In this document: positions 32,556 through 42,764 of the stretch, piece after piece
How positions within the stretch are numbered: position 1 is the first letter of the stretch
Layout: every line of letters begins with the position of its first letter
Origin: Halopseudomonas pachastrellae
GTDB lineage: Bacteria; Pseudomonadota; Gammaproteobacteria; Pseudomonadales; Pseudomonadaceae
NCBI RefSeq assembly: GCF_900114765.1
Contig: NZ_FOUD01000008.1
Span: 62,001-126,000 of the forward strand
DNA: 64,000 bases
Direction: 5' to 3'
The notes under the pieces: model-generated
Told to the model about the DNA's origin: nothing
What the model saw: the letters and a program-made list of their open reading frames with translations, nothing else
Databases searched by the model: none
Position numbers and translations under genes: made by a program

Positions 32556-33710
32556 TTAGGACAACCAGGCCGGCAATTCACGGGTCAGCAGAGCCTTTTC
32601 AGATACCGCCGCGCCAGTCAGAGCAAAGCCCTGCAGCTGCCCCGTCTGATCGATAAAGACCGCCCGCAGGTCCTCCCCTTCACCGCTGATCTGCCACTCG
32701 CCGCTGACGCCGGCAAGCGGCGGCGATACCACCAGCGGACACGCCGGCGTCTTGACCATGATCGGCATGGCTGGATAGCTGACGGCAGCGGGCGTGCCTG
32801 CCAGGGTTTTGGCCAACGCGCGGGCCGAGGTCATCAGCGGCATCACGTACATGAGATTCAGCCCCGCCACCTCGGCGCAGTCGCCCAGCGCATAAATGTG
32901 CGGGTCGCTGCTGCGTAGTTGCGCATCGACCAGCACACCGCGCCCGACGCTCAGGCCGGCCGCAGCGGCCAAATCGGTGCGCGGTGCCAGACCAATGGCC
33001 GAGAGCCCCTGATCGGCATGCACTTCGCTGCCGTCATCAAGCAGCGCCAGCAGGGCATCATCACTGGCCGCCAGTTCACGAATGCCACAGCCCAGATGAA
33101 AGGTCACGCCCAACGCTTCGAGGCGGCGTTGTACCGCCGCCGCGACCGGCTCCGGCAGCAGCTGAGGCATCAACCAGGGGTCGGTAGCCACCACCGTCAC
33201 CTCAAAGCCGCCCAGACTCAGGTCATTGGCAAACTCGCAACCAATCAGCCCGGCGCCGATGATCAGCACCTTTTTGCGCCCGGCCAGCGCCGCGCGGAAA
33301 CGCCCGTAGTCCGTCAGATCGTTGATCGACAGCAGGCGCTCACCCAACTGCTCACGCCAGGGCAAGGCGCGCACCTCGGCCCCCAGCGCCAGCACCAGAT
33401 CGCTATAGGCTTGCTCGCGATCACCCAGAGTCAGGGTGCGCTCAGCCGGATCGATGGCGCTGACAGGCACGCCGGTGAGCACTTCTGCGCCAATCTGAGC
33501 GGCCATCGCTGCGGCGTCCTGCATGGCCAGCTCATCGGCTTCCTTGCCCTTGGCAAAGCCGGTCGAGAGCAACGGTTTGGAATAAAAACGGCCGTCATCG
33601 GCACTGACCAGCAGCATGGGGCGCTGATTATCCAACTTGCGAAATTCCTTGGCCAGGTTGTAGCCGGCCAGGCCGGTTCCGACAATAACCAGCGGGGCGG
33701 TGTCTGCCAC
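32556..33710 (-). CDS. rubB: Rubredoxin-NAD(+) reductase
   Basis: 384 residues, the same length as P. aeruginosa rubredoxin reductase. FAD-binding LVIVGTGLAGYNLAKEFRKL, NAD-binding VLIIGAGLIGCEFANDL and the second FAD motif IYALGDCAEV are present. It passes electrons from NADH to rubredoxin, which serves alkane hydroxylases or oxidative-stress reductases. It lies 43 bp downstream of rubA on the same strand. Confidence 0.94.
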   Translation of the reverse strand: MADTAPLVIVGTGLAGYNLAKEFRKLDNQRPMLLVSADDGRFYSKPLLSTGFAKGKEADELAMQDAAAMAAQIGAEVLTGVPVSAIDPAERTLTLGDREQAYSDLVLALGAEVRALPWREQLGERLLSINDLTDYGRFRAALAGRKKVLIIGAGLIGCEFANDLSLGGFEVTVVATDPWLMPQLLPEPVAAAVQRRLEALGVTFHLGCGIRELAASDDALLALLDDGSEVHADQGLSAIGLAPRTDLAAAAGLSVGRGVLVDAQLRSSDPHIYALGDCAEVAGLNLMYVMPLMTSARALAKTLAGTPAAVSYPAMPIMVKTPACPLVVSPPLAGVSGEWQISGEGEDLRAVFIDQTGQLQGFALTGAAVSEKALLTRELPAWLS

Positions 33711-33753
33711 GGGTAGGGGTCTCCTGCAGGGGGTATCAGTCAGCGCGGCGGAT

Positions 33754-33921
33754 TCAACCGATCTCGATCATCTCGAAATCTTCCTTGCCTACGCCGCAAT
33801 CGGGGCACATCCAGTCCGCCGGAACGTCTTCCCAGCGGGTACCCGGAGCAATACCGTCATCCGGCCAGCCCTCGGCTTCGTCATAGATGTACCCACACAC
33901 GATGCATTGCCACTTCTTCAT
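33754..33921 (-). CDS. rubA: Rubredoxin
   Basis: 55 residues read directly from the sequence. Iron ligands are C6 and C9 ([14 protein letters not shown]) and C39 and C42 ([13 protein letters not shown]). A small one-electron carrier that pairs with the RubB reductase encoded immediately downstream. RBS GAGAAG. The P. aeruginosa locus from memory has two tandem rubredoxins; only one is present here. Confidence 0.96.
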   Translation of the reverse strand: MKKWQCIVCGYIYDEAEGWPDDGIAPGTRWEDVPADWMCPDCGVGKEDFEMIEIG

Positions 33922-34163
33922 ACTTGCTTCTCACGGTGTTCGGATGTTGTTCTCGGGGGTCAAGTCAGACAGGACAATATGACAGTGCGGCCTGAAAATG
34001 GCACCTGTTGGCAACTGCACGCCAGCCTGACGCAAACAGACCCTACCGTAACCGCCCTGCAAGTCCAAGGCCAACCCCCCGGCACAGCAGCGCCCGAAAC
34101 AGAGGGCTTTCATGGTACCCTTGCCGGCACCTTTACCCTCTGCTCAGACCTTGCGATTACCGA

Positions 34164-34685
34164 ATGTTGCCCGACTGGTATCCTGCCGACCAACACCCCG
34201 CGCCACCGCCCGAGCCGCTGTTCGACTGGCTCTGCCATGAGGGCTCGCTGACCCAGCGACTGACCGAAGCCGGCGACCGGGACTTTCGCGTCGAACTGCT
34301 GCAACAAGCCCCCCAACCGGCTCGCGAAGACGAAGCCCAGGCCCTGGGTCTGGCCACCGGCGCCCCAGTCTGGACCAGAGAAGTAGTGCTGCACACTGCC
34401 GGTGCACCGCGGGTCTACGCCCGCTCGGTGGCGCCGCCCAGCGCGCTTGGCAACGCCGAGATGGCGCTCGACAACCTGGGCACCACCAGTCTGGGACATC
34501 TGCTGTTTCGCAACCCGCAGATCCAGCGCGGCCCCATCGAGATCAGCCGCTACCCGGCGGCCTGGCTGCCGACGGCCTGGCGTGCCGAGGGCCTGTGGGC
34601 CCGCCGCTCGCACTTCTCCGACGGTGCATTGCAGCTGCTGGTGTGTGAAGTATTCTTGCAGGGCTGGCCCGCCGCCGGCACCTGA
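34164..34685 (+). CDS. ubiC: Chorismate lyase
   Basis: 173 residues. LFDWLCHEGSLTQRL, EDEAQALGLATGAPVWTREV and YARSVAPPSAL match UbiC. It cleaves chorismate to 4-hydroxybenzoate, the first committed step of ubiquinone synthesis. The ATG at 34164 begins MLPDWYPADQ; the longer frame upstream has no family similarity. ubiA follows 27 bp downstream. Confidence 0.9.
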   Translation: MLPDWYPADQHPAPPPEPLFDWLCHEGSLTQRLTEAGDRDFRVELLQQAPQPAREDEAQALGLATGAPVWTREVVLHTAGAPRVYARSVAPPSALGNAEMALDNLGTTSLGHLLFRNPQIQRGPIEISRYPAAWLPTAWRAEGLWARRSHFSDGALQLLVCEVFLQGWPAAGT

Positions 34686-34712
34686 GCCCCCGCTACTGAC
34701 TGGAGAACTGCC

Positions 34713-35603
34713 TTGCTCGGTCTGCTGATCAAACCTCTGGTACGCCTGCATCCACGGGCCAAGGACTACATCGAGCTGATGCGTCTGGATCGCCCGATCG
34801 GCACCTACCTGCTGCTCTGGCCGACGCTCTGGGCGTTGTGGCTGGCCGCCGAAGGTGTGCCGGATATCAGCACCCTGATCATCTTTGTCCTCGGCGTCAT
34901 CCTGATGCGCGCGGCCGGCTGTGTGATCAACGATTACGCCGACCGCGACTTTGACGGCCACGTCGAGCGCACACGCGAGCGCCCGCTGGCGACCGGCCGA
35001 ATCAGTGCCCGTCAGGCGCTGATTGCCTTTGCCATGCTGGTAGGCCTGAGCGGCCTGCTGGTGCTGCTGACCAACGCCCTGACCATTCAGCTGGCCTTTG
35101 TCGGTGTGGGCCTTGCGGCGCTGTACCCCTTCTGCAAACGCTTCACCTTTTACCCTCAGGTGGTGCTCGGCGCAGCCTTCTCCTGGGCGATTCCAATGGC
35201 CTTTGCCGCCCAGGCCGGCACGCTGCCGATGCCCCTGTGGCTGCTGTTTATCGCCAATCTGCTGTGGACCGTGGCCTACGACACCGAATACGCCATGTGC
35301 GACCGCGAAGACGACCTGCGCATCGGCATCAAGTCCACCGCCATCCTGTTTGGCGACGCTGATCGGCTGATCATCGGCCTGCTGCAGGGGCTGACGCTGG
35401 TCTGCCTGCTGCTGGTCGGCGCGCGCTTTGACCTGGGCCTGTATTACTACCTGGGCCTGCTCGGCATGACCCTGGGCTTTGCCTGGCAGCACTGGCTGAT
35501 GCGCGAGCGTGAGCGCCTTGCCTGCCTGCAAGCCTTTCTGTCCAATCACTGGGCCGGCATGCTGGTGTTTATCGGCCTGGCTCTGGACTACGCGCTGCGC
35601 TGA
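34713..35603 (+). CDS. ubiA: 4-hydroxybenzoate polyprenyltransferase
   Basis: 296 residues and about 8-9 TM segments. Prenyl-diphosphate motifs are [15 protein letters not shown] and [12 protein letters not shown]. It attaches the polyprenyl tail to 4-hydroxybenzoate in the inner membrane. It starts with TTG at 34713 behind TGGAGAACTGCC, an unusual but RBS-supported start. ubiC-ubiA is the standard operon. Confidence 0.95.
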   Translation: MLGLLIKPLVRLHPRAKDYIELMRLDRPIGTYLLLWPTLWALWLAAEGVPDISTLIIFVLGVILMRAAGCVINDYADRDFDGHVERTRERPLATGRISARQALIAFAMLVGLSGLLVLLTNALTIQLAFVGVGLAALYPFCKRFTFYPQVVLGAAFSWAIPMAFAAQAGTLPMPLWLLFIANLLWTVAYDTEYAMCDREDDLRIGIKSTAILFGDADRLIIGLLQGLTLVCLLLVGARFDLGLYYYLGLLGMTLGFAWQHWLMRERERLACLQAFLSNHWAGMLVFIGLALDYALR

Positions 35604-35651
35604 TGCAGCCCAGCCATGCTGCAACAGACTTGCCCTTGCCGCGTAATACAA

Positions 35652-35669
35652 CTGAAATAAAAGTGTTAT
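35652..35669 (+). promoter_or_regulatory. Candidate Pho box upstream of phoB
   Basis: CTGAAAT-AAAA-GTGTTAT, two 7-bp half-sites spaced by 4 bp, 43 bp before the phoB start. It resembles the CTGTCAT-N4-CTGTCAT consensus with several mismatches, so autoregulation is plausible but not certain. Confidence 0.4.
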
Positions 35670-35711
35670 CTAATCGGCGCATGACTCATATCTGCAACGA
35701 GACGGAAAACC

Positions 35712-36401
<690 letters not shown>

Positions 36402-36426
36402 GGTGTCGCTCAGGGAAGATCACGCA

Positions 36427-36772
36427 AGGGTCTGTTGACGCTTCGTTCACACGCCTGTTGCTGCCTGTAAAGCCGCCAATCAAGGAGCGAGGAGCGTAGT
36501 TTGTTCAGCACATCCCTGTGCTTCACCCCTTCGGGGCTGGCGCGCAAAAACGCTCCCGGCGTTTTTGTGGTTATTCCAAATAAACGACGAGCGACGCAGA
36601 GTGGCGGCTTTACAGGCGCAACCTCGGCGGCCCCACCCGAAGGGCCGGGCCATTTTTCGGCCATGCTGCGTTGTCGGTCCCTTATGTGGAATAACCACAC
36701 TGCACTCCCTCCGCCTTGCCTGGCCGGAAAATGGCCTTCGGCAGGCGAGCGAACGAAACGTCAACAGACCCT
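36427..36772. repeat. Inverted-repeat element between phoB and phoR (MITE-like)
   Basis: The 386-bp phoB-phoR gap is mostly this element. Terminal inverted repeats at 36427-36448 and 36751-36772 match at 21 of 22 positions (AGGGTCTGTTGACG then TTCGTTC). Inside are 16-bp arms GCCTGTAAAGCCGCCA (36463-36478) and their exact complement at 36602-36617, and 12-bp arms GTGGTTATTCCA (36567-36578) with the exact complement at 36687-36698. Short open frames cross it on both strands but look like no protein. No transposase. The right end is 15 bp from the phoR start. Confidence 0.75.
36545..36567 (+). terminator. Terminator-like hairpin inside the phoB-phoR element
   Basis: Perfect 9-bp stem CAAAAACGC / GCGTTTTTG with a TCCCG loop; the right arm carries five T. 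It could reduce read-through from phoB into phoR. Confidence 0.5.
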
Positions 36773-36787
36773 AGATGAGCGTATTCA

Positions 36788-38080
36788 GTGACCAGACATA
36801 GTTTCAGCCGCGTGCTTAGTCAATTGCTGCTACTGGTGCTGGTCTGCCTGCTGGTCGGCTGGATAGTTGGGCAGCCCGCCTGGGTGTTGGTGGTGGGCTT
36901 AGGCTGCTATCTGGCCTGGACCCTGCGCCAGATGTCACGCTTCTACCACTGGTTGAGCAGCCACCCCAATGATCCGCCACCCGAAGCGCGCGGCATCTGG
37001 GGCGAAATTTTCGACAGTATCTACCACATGCAGCGCCGCGACGGCCGCATGCGCGCGCGCCTGCAAGCGGTGATCGACCGCATTCAGGCCTCCACTGCCG
37101 CCCTGCGCGAAGCGGTGGTTATGGTTGACCGTGATGGTCACCTGGAGTGGTGGAACCACGCTGCCGAGCGGCTGATCGGTCTGCGCAGTCCGGACGACAG
37201 CGGCCAGCACGTTGCCAACCTGATCCGCGACCCGCGTTTTATCGAGTACTTCGAGCAGGGCGACTTTCGCGAGCCGCTGGAAATCCCCGCGCCGGCCGAC
37301 ATAAACATCCAGCTGCAGTACGCGATTACCCGCTACGGGCCGGGCGACCGCCTGATGGTGGTACGCGACGTCACGCGGCTGCACAACCTGGAACAGATGC
37401 GTAAGGACTTTGTCGCCAACGTCTCCCATGAACTGCGCACGCCACTAACTGTGGTGGTGGGCTATCTGGAGACCATGCTCGACCTGGACGACGACCTCAA
37501 CCCGCGCTGGAAACGGCCGCTGCAGCAGATGCAGCAGCAGGCCAGCCGCATGCAGGCCCTGCTCAACGACCTTTTGCTGCTGGCGCGCCTGGAAACCTCA
37601 GACAACCCGAGCGAAGACGAGCTGGTCGATGTGCGCCCGCTGCTGGAGCACATCCGCAAGGACGCTGAAGCCCTGTCCGGCGAACGAGGCCACCACATCA
37701 GTCTGCACATTGACGGCAATACCCGCCTGCACGGGATTGAGGGGGAGCTGCGTAGCGCCTTCTCCAACCTCGCCTTCAATGCAGTGAAATACACCGCCGA
37801 TGGCGGCGAAATAACCCTGCGCTGGCACAGCGACGCACAGGGCCAGCACTTGAGCGTGATCGACAATGGCGAAGGGATTGCGCCGCAGCACCTGATGCGC
37901 CTGACCGAGCGCTTCTACCGGGTGGATACCAGCCGCAACAGCACCACCGGTGGCACCGGTCTGGGCCTGGCGATCGTCAAGCATGTGCTGCTGCGCCACC
38001 AAGGCAAGCTGGAGATAAAGAGCGAGGTTGGCAAGGGCAGCAACTTCAGCTGCCACTTCCCGCCTGAGCGGAGCGTCTGA
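36788..38080 (+). CDS. phoR: Phosphate regulon sensor histidine kinase PhoR
   Basis: 430 residues. Two TM helices (about 10-45) with almost no periplasmic loop, a PAS-like domain (about 95-200: EAVVMVDRDGHLEWWNHAAERLIG), the dimerisation box with H214 (NVSHELRTPLTVV), and the HATPase domain with TGGTGLGLAIVKH. It phosphorylates PhoB at low phosphate and is controlled through PstSCAB-PhoU. It starts with GTG at 36788; the upstream ribosome-binding site is weak and lies next to the repeat element. Confidence 0.93.
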   Translation: MTRHSFSRVLSQLLLLVLVCLLVGWIVGQPAWVLVVGLGCYLAWTLRQMSRFYHWLSSHPNDPPPEARGIWGEIFDSIYHMQRRDGRMRARLQAVIDRIQASTAALREAVVMVDRDGHLEWWNHAAERLIGLRSPDDSGQHVANLIRDPRFIEYFEQGDFREPLEIPAPADINIQLQYAITRYGPGDRLMVVRDVTRLHNLEQMRKDFVANVSHELRTPLTVVVGYLETMLDLDDDLNPRWKRPLQQMQQQASRMQALLNDLLLLARLETSDNPSEDELVDVRPLLEHIRKDAEALSGERGHHISLHIDGNTRLHGIEGELRSAFSNLAFNAVKYTADGGEITLRWHSDAQGQHLSVIDNGEGIAPQHLMRLTERFYRVDTSRNSTTGGTGLGLAIVKHVLLRHQGKLEIKSEVGKGSNFSCHFPPERSV

Positions 38081-38085
38081 GCAAC

Positions 38086-39009
<924 letters not shown>

Positions 39010-39339
39010 AAGGGCGTTATCCTCACTTATTAAGCGTACTTTACCCCAGAGAGCCCGCCTGGCGACAACCGACATGCAAATGGCCACCATTGACAGTGTA
39101 ATGACCTGAGCTAACGTAAGAGCTGAGCAGTTACTTTCATCCTGAATCGTCGGACACCCATTGCGGTGTCGCAGTCGTCGATACCCGACACGGAGGTGTG
39201 GGTTTTGACGAATTTCATGCAGTGGAGCGCGGCCGAGCGCCGACCTCCAGACATACCCCAACCCTTGCCTTGTTCCGTTGCGGCCAGCCCGCCGTTGCTG
39301 CGGCTTCCTGCCGCGCCACCACGCTGACGGAGCAACGCC
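39010..39339 (+). other. Control region ahead of the 39340-48048 gene cluster
   Basis: 330 bp without a convincing gene, between divergent transcription units. A TTGACA at 39090-39095 is followed 16 bp later by TAACGT (39112-39117), a weak sigma-70 pair. GACGGAGCAACGCC just before 39340 is a good ribosome-binding site. Nothing else recognisable was seen. Confidence 0.35.
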
Positions 39340-40455
39340 ATGCCAACCCTGAGCCCGACGGCCCTCGCGCCGTCACAGCGGGTCGTGGTCGAATCCATCG
39401 GCTCCGCCCGTCCGGCCCTCGCTGGCTTACTGGCCAGCCAGTTAGGGCTGCCAGCCAATCAGGTCGCCAACGCCCTGTACAAGGCCCCCTCGGTTCTGCT
39501 TGAAGCGCTGCCGCAGGAGCAGGCCTGTGGGCTGGCCAACATACTGCAACAGGCAGGTCTGTCGGTGCGGGTCGAACCCAACAACGTGCCCCGACCTGCA
39601 GCGGCAGCCACCTTCGACATTGCCCTTTACGTCAGCGACGTGGCGGACCTGCCGGCCTGCTGCGAGCGCCTTGCAGGCTTCCTTGGCTGTCTCCCGGTCG
39701 CCGTGCTGGGCCTGCTAAGCAGCCCGCCCGGCGTCATCATTGGTGAGGTCAGCGCCGCCACCTGCGCCGCGCTGGAACAACAGCTTGAGGGCCTCGCCGC
39801 AGAGCTGGTCTGCTCGCGACGCGATCAGGCGCGCTACCAGCTGCTGATCGAACGCGACCCCGGCCCCTCGCTCGACAGCCTGCTGCATGACCTGCGCCAG
39901 CTTGGCCTGACGCCAGACCCGCACACGGGTCAGCCGCAGGGCACGCTGGATCACACCAGTGCCCAGCAGCTGTGGCGCCGTCATCAGGCCGGCGGTGGGC
40001 TGCGCCTGCTCGACACCGCCTTTTTGCGCTACGACCTGTCACTGGAGGCAGTGGATGCGGGCAGCCAGACCGACCGCCTGCCCGAGCTCGCCGGCCTGCC
40101 GGCCGAGCTGATCGACTGTGTACTGGAAAACCTGCCGGTGGTGGTCGAGGAAGGCGTAGCCCATAGCGCCCTGCAAGACCGGCTGCAGCGCTGGCAAGCC
40201 GCCGGCATGCCGGTACGGCCGCAGGTCGCCAGCCTGCGCCGCTGCCGCTTGCGTATACCGGCCGGCAGCCAGCTTGCGCCCGCGCTGGGCCTGCTGCAGC
40301 AAAGCGGCCTGCTGCCGCCGGACAGCCCTGTGCCACGTCTGCCGTGGCAATCCCCCGTGCTGCACGGCGAGCTGCTGCCACGCTGGCTGCAGCAGGGCCT
40401 GGAGCAACTCGACATCCCCATCGAATGGCAGGAACTGGATCATGAACAGCACTGA
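39340..40455 (+). CDS. Unrecognised protein with two L7/L12-like domains; first gene of the novel cluster
   Basis: 371 residues, not assignable to a known function. Residues about 14-80 match the ribosomal L7/L12 C-terminal (ClpS-like) pattern: LASQLGLPANQVANAL, KAPSVLLEALPQEQA, LQQAGLSVRVEP. Residues about 247-295 repeat it: AGLPAELIDCVLENLP, VVVEEGVAHSALQDRL, AAGMPVRPQ. The 91-165 segment may be a third, more diverged copy. No signal peptide or TM. GGAG lies 8 nt before the ATG. Its stop overlaps the next gene by 14 bp. The fold suggests a binding or adaptor role, which is inference. Confidence 0.8.
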   Translation: MPTLSPTALAPSQRVVVESIGSARPALAGLLASQLGLPANQVANALYKAPSVLLEALPQEQACGLANILQQAGLSVRVEPNNVPRPAAAATFDIALYVSDVADLPACCERLAGFLGCLPVAVLGLLSSPPGVIIGEVSAATCAALEQQLEGLAAELVCSRRDQARYQLLIERDPGPSLDSLLHDLRQLGLTPDPHTGQPQGTLDHTSAQQLWRRHQAGGGLRLLDTAFLRYDLSLEAVDAGSQTDRLPELAGLPAELIDCVLENLPVVVEEGVAHSALQDRLQRWQAAGMPVRPQVASLRRCRLRIPAGSQLAPALGLLQQSGLLPPDSPVPRLPWQSPVLHGELLPRWLQQGLEQLDIPIEWQELDHEQH

Positions 40456-41020
40456 CAAGGCGCACCAGTTGCATCTGGGTATCGCCGAACAGGGCAAGGT
40501 GCTGGCCTTGGCCGGGCGCCACGCCGATGCCCTGCAGCATTATCAAGAAGCCCTGCGCATGGCGGTCAGCAGCCGCGCACCGGAGGTGTTCTTCCGCCAC
40601 TACACCCAATGCGTGATGGAAAGCCTGGAGCTGAGCGGCGAGCTGGACAGCGTACTGCGTTACTGCAACGAGGCCGAGGCGCACTACGCCCGGCTGGACT
40701 CACCGCTGCCACTGGTCGCCCGCGACCGCGCCGAGAACCTGCAGCGCCGTGGCTGCATCCAGCTGCGCCAGGGCCAGCTTGCTGACGCACTGGCCAGCCT
40801 GCAGCAGGCCATCGCCCTGGTGCAGCCACCGGAACTGCCGTTGGCCCGCGCACTAGTCGGCTGGGCCGCCCGCGGCCTGAGTATCGGTGAGCGACAGCTG
40901 CGCGACGCGCAGCAGCGCCATGCGTATTTCATTGTCCGCAAGGGGCTGGTCGAGCCCAAACGGGCCATCCCCCTGCCGCCCGAGCGCCTGCGCAGCGCCC
41001 ACGCGGCCTCACTTGTTTGA
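40442..41020 (+). CDS. TPR-repeat protein of the novel cluster
   Basis: 192 residues from MNSTDKAHQLHLGIAEQGK. TPR-like helix pairs are visible at about 10-45 (GKVLALAGRHADALQHYQEAL) and about 95-130 (RRGCIQLRQGQLADALASLQQAI), with a helical segment between. No signal peptide. TPR proteins usually hold complexes together. The ATG lies inside the end of the preceding gene (14-bp overlap), indicating translational coupling; the next gene is 16 bp away. Confidence 0.82.
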   Translation: MNSTDKAHQLHLGIAEQGKVLALAGRHADALQHYQEALRMAVSSRAPEVFFRHYTQCVMESLELSGELDSVLRYCNEAEAHYARLDSPLPLVARDRAENLQRRGCIQLRQGQLADALASLQQAIALVQPPELPLARALVGWAARGLSIGERQLRDAQQRHAYFIVRKGLVEPKRAIPLPPERLRSAHAASLV

Positions 41021-41036
41021 ATAACAGGAGCCAGGC

Positions 41037-42761
41037 ATGAGTGACTACAACGGTCTTCGCCCCGGACAGGTGCTGGCCGACGCCAGCGTCGCCGACTTTA
41101 TCTCCAGCCTCGGACTCGGCATCGCCCGCGCCCAGCAGGCGCTGGATACCAACTCCATCGAGCAACTGGACGCCTTTATCCAACCGATACCCGGGCTTGG
41201 CGGCAAGACGCTGATCGAGATGGGCTTCAGCCCCGCCTTCTACCACTACCAGCACGCCGACATCAGTTGCTCGATGAACCTGCACCTGCGGGTGGAAGAG
41301 TCTACCGGCGTCGACTTCGGCATCAACGGCGCCTACAACAACGCCGAAACCAGCAACGACGACAGCGACAGCAGCTCGTCGAGCAGCAGCAGCGGGAGTC
41401 GCAGCGAAACCCGTAACCGTGAGGCCAGCCTGCAAATCACCGCGCAGTCGGCCGGCGAGGTGCGCATCAACGACAATCGCGTGGCGCTCAGCGGCGCCGA
41501 CCTGGAGAGCCGTCTGGCCAGCCTGGTCGATGGCCTGGCCGGCAATGCCGACATCAGCGCCGTGGCCTTCGAGCGCAGCGAAACCCCGATCAACCCGACC
41601 ACCGATGCCAGCCCGCAGCAAGTCATCGTTTCACCCAATGCCGTCGCCTTCCGCGCCTTTGGCTACGCGGGCGGCGTGATTCGCATTGCCAGCAACAGCG
41701 ATACCACCTTTGTCGCCAACCCCGACACCAGCCTCAGCGTCACCCGCTCCAACAGCGTGGCCAACTACGCTCGCAAGGTAAAAACCGCCTTCGAGGATGC
41801 CGGCTTTGAGGTGACCCACTGGCCGCCGGGCGAGCCAATTCATGAAGTGCTGTTTGATATCGACCGTAACCATATCCGCGCCGATCAGCGCGACGCCCTG
41901 CAGGAGAACGCGCAGATGCTGGCCCGCGCCGGCGTCCCCTTTCGCCTGGTTGGCCACGCCGACGCGCCGGCCAGCCCCGGCTACAACCTGGGGCTGTCGC
42001 AGCGCCGGGTGGACGAGGTCAAACGTCAACTGATTGCCAACGGGGTGGACCCAGCGCAGATCACCTCTGCGGTCGGCGAAGGCGAAGCCGCCGCCAACCC
42101 CGGCGGCGCCGAAGGTGTCCCGCATGATCAGGCCCACCGCCGGGTACAGATTCTGCTGGATGTCGACCTGCTGGTGATCGAGGGCGCCGATGGCCAGGTG
42201 ATCAGCGGCGTCGAGCCCGACCGCCGCGATCACGCCGAGTCAGCCAGCAACGGCTGGATTCACACCTTTGATGCCAACGACATGAGCGGTGTGAACGGCA
42301 AGCAGGTCAGCGCCGAGGGCCGCAGTTGGACGCTGTCAGGCAGCGCGGTGGACGGCCACGCCGCCGACAGCCCGCAGGCCTTTGCAAAAAACCTGGCCAA
42401 CAGCATCAATGCCGACGAGGGGAGCCAGGTCAGCGCCTCCGCCGGCGGCGCGGTCTGCAACCTGGCGCGCAAGAGCGACCCGATACAGCTGCACCTGATC
42501 AGCACCTCCAGCCGCGACCTGCGCATGACCAGCAGCGAGAGCATCACCATCAACGAGCAGTTTGCCAACAGCAGCAGCGAGCGCGAGACCACCCGCCGCA
42601 CCGGCAACAGCACAGTCGCCTTTGGCGCCACCTTGGATGTCCGTCATGCCAAGCAGTTCGAGCTGGATGTCACCGGCAACTCGTCGATCTCCGCCCGCCT
42701 GGTGTCGATTCCTGCGCCGCCGGAATTCCTCGACACCATCCGCAGCTATCTGGGGAGCTAG
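41037..42761 (+). CDS. Cluster paralogue with an inserted OmpA-like domain
   Basis: 574 residues. N-terminal half-domain (about 15-85): FISSLGLGIARAQQALDTNS and LIEMGFSPAFYHY, shared with the genes at 42765, 43275, 43994 and 47389. A poly-Ser stretch (112-119) follows. An OmpA-like domain lies at about 268-376 (VLFDIDRNHIRADQRDAL, GHADAPASPGYNLGLSQRRV, HRRVQILLD). The last ~50 residues (VAFGATLDVRHAKQFELDV, SIPAPPEFLDTIRSYL) align with the C-terminal half of the other paralogues. OmpA-like domains bind peptidoglycan, yet no signal peptide is visible. RBS AGGAG. Confidence 0.85.
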   Translation: MSDYNGLRPGQVLADASVADFISSLGLGIARAQQALDTNSIEQLDAFIQPIPGLGGKTLIEMGFSPAFYHYQHADISCSMNLHLRVEESTGVDFGINGAYNNAETSNDDSDSSSSSSSSGSRSETRNREASLQITAQSAGEVRINDNRVALSGADLESRLASLVDGLAGNADISAVAFERSETPINPTTDASPQQVIVSPNAVAFRAFGYAGGVIRIASNSDTTFVANPDTSLSVTRSNSVANYARKVKTAFEDAGFEVTHWPPGEPIHEVLFDIDRNHIRADQRDALQENAQMLARAGVPFRLVGHADAPASPGYNLGLSQRRVDEVKRQLIANGVDPAQITSAVGEGEAAANPGGAEGVPHDQAHRRVQILLDVDLLVIEGADGQVISGVEPDRRDHAESASNGWIHTFDANDMSGVNGKQVSAEGRSWTLSGSAVDGHAADSPQAFAKNLANSINADEGSQVSASAGGAVCNLARKSDPIQLHLISTSSRDLRMTSSESITINEQFANSSSERETTRRTGNSTVAFGATLDVRHAKQFELDVTGNSSISARLVSIPAPPEFLDTIRSYLGS

Positions 42762-42764
42762 GCC

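Noticed and set aside
34110-35651. 513-codon minus-strand frame opposite ubiC-ubiA
   Set aside because: Same antisense GC artefact; ubiC and ubiA show their motifs on the plus strand.
36410-36791. Short open frames on both strands in the phoB-phoR gap
   Set aside because: They fall within the inverted-repeat element, mirror one another because of the repeats, and resemble no protein.
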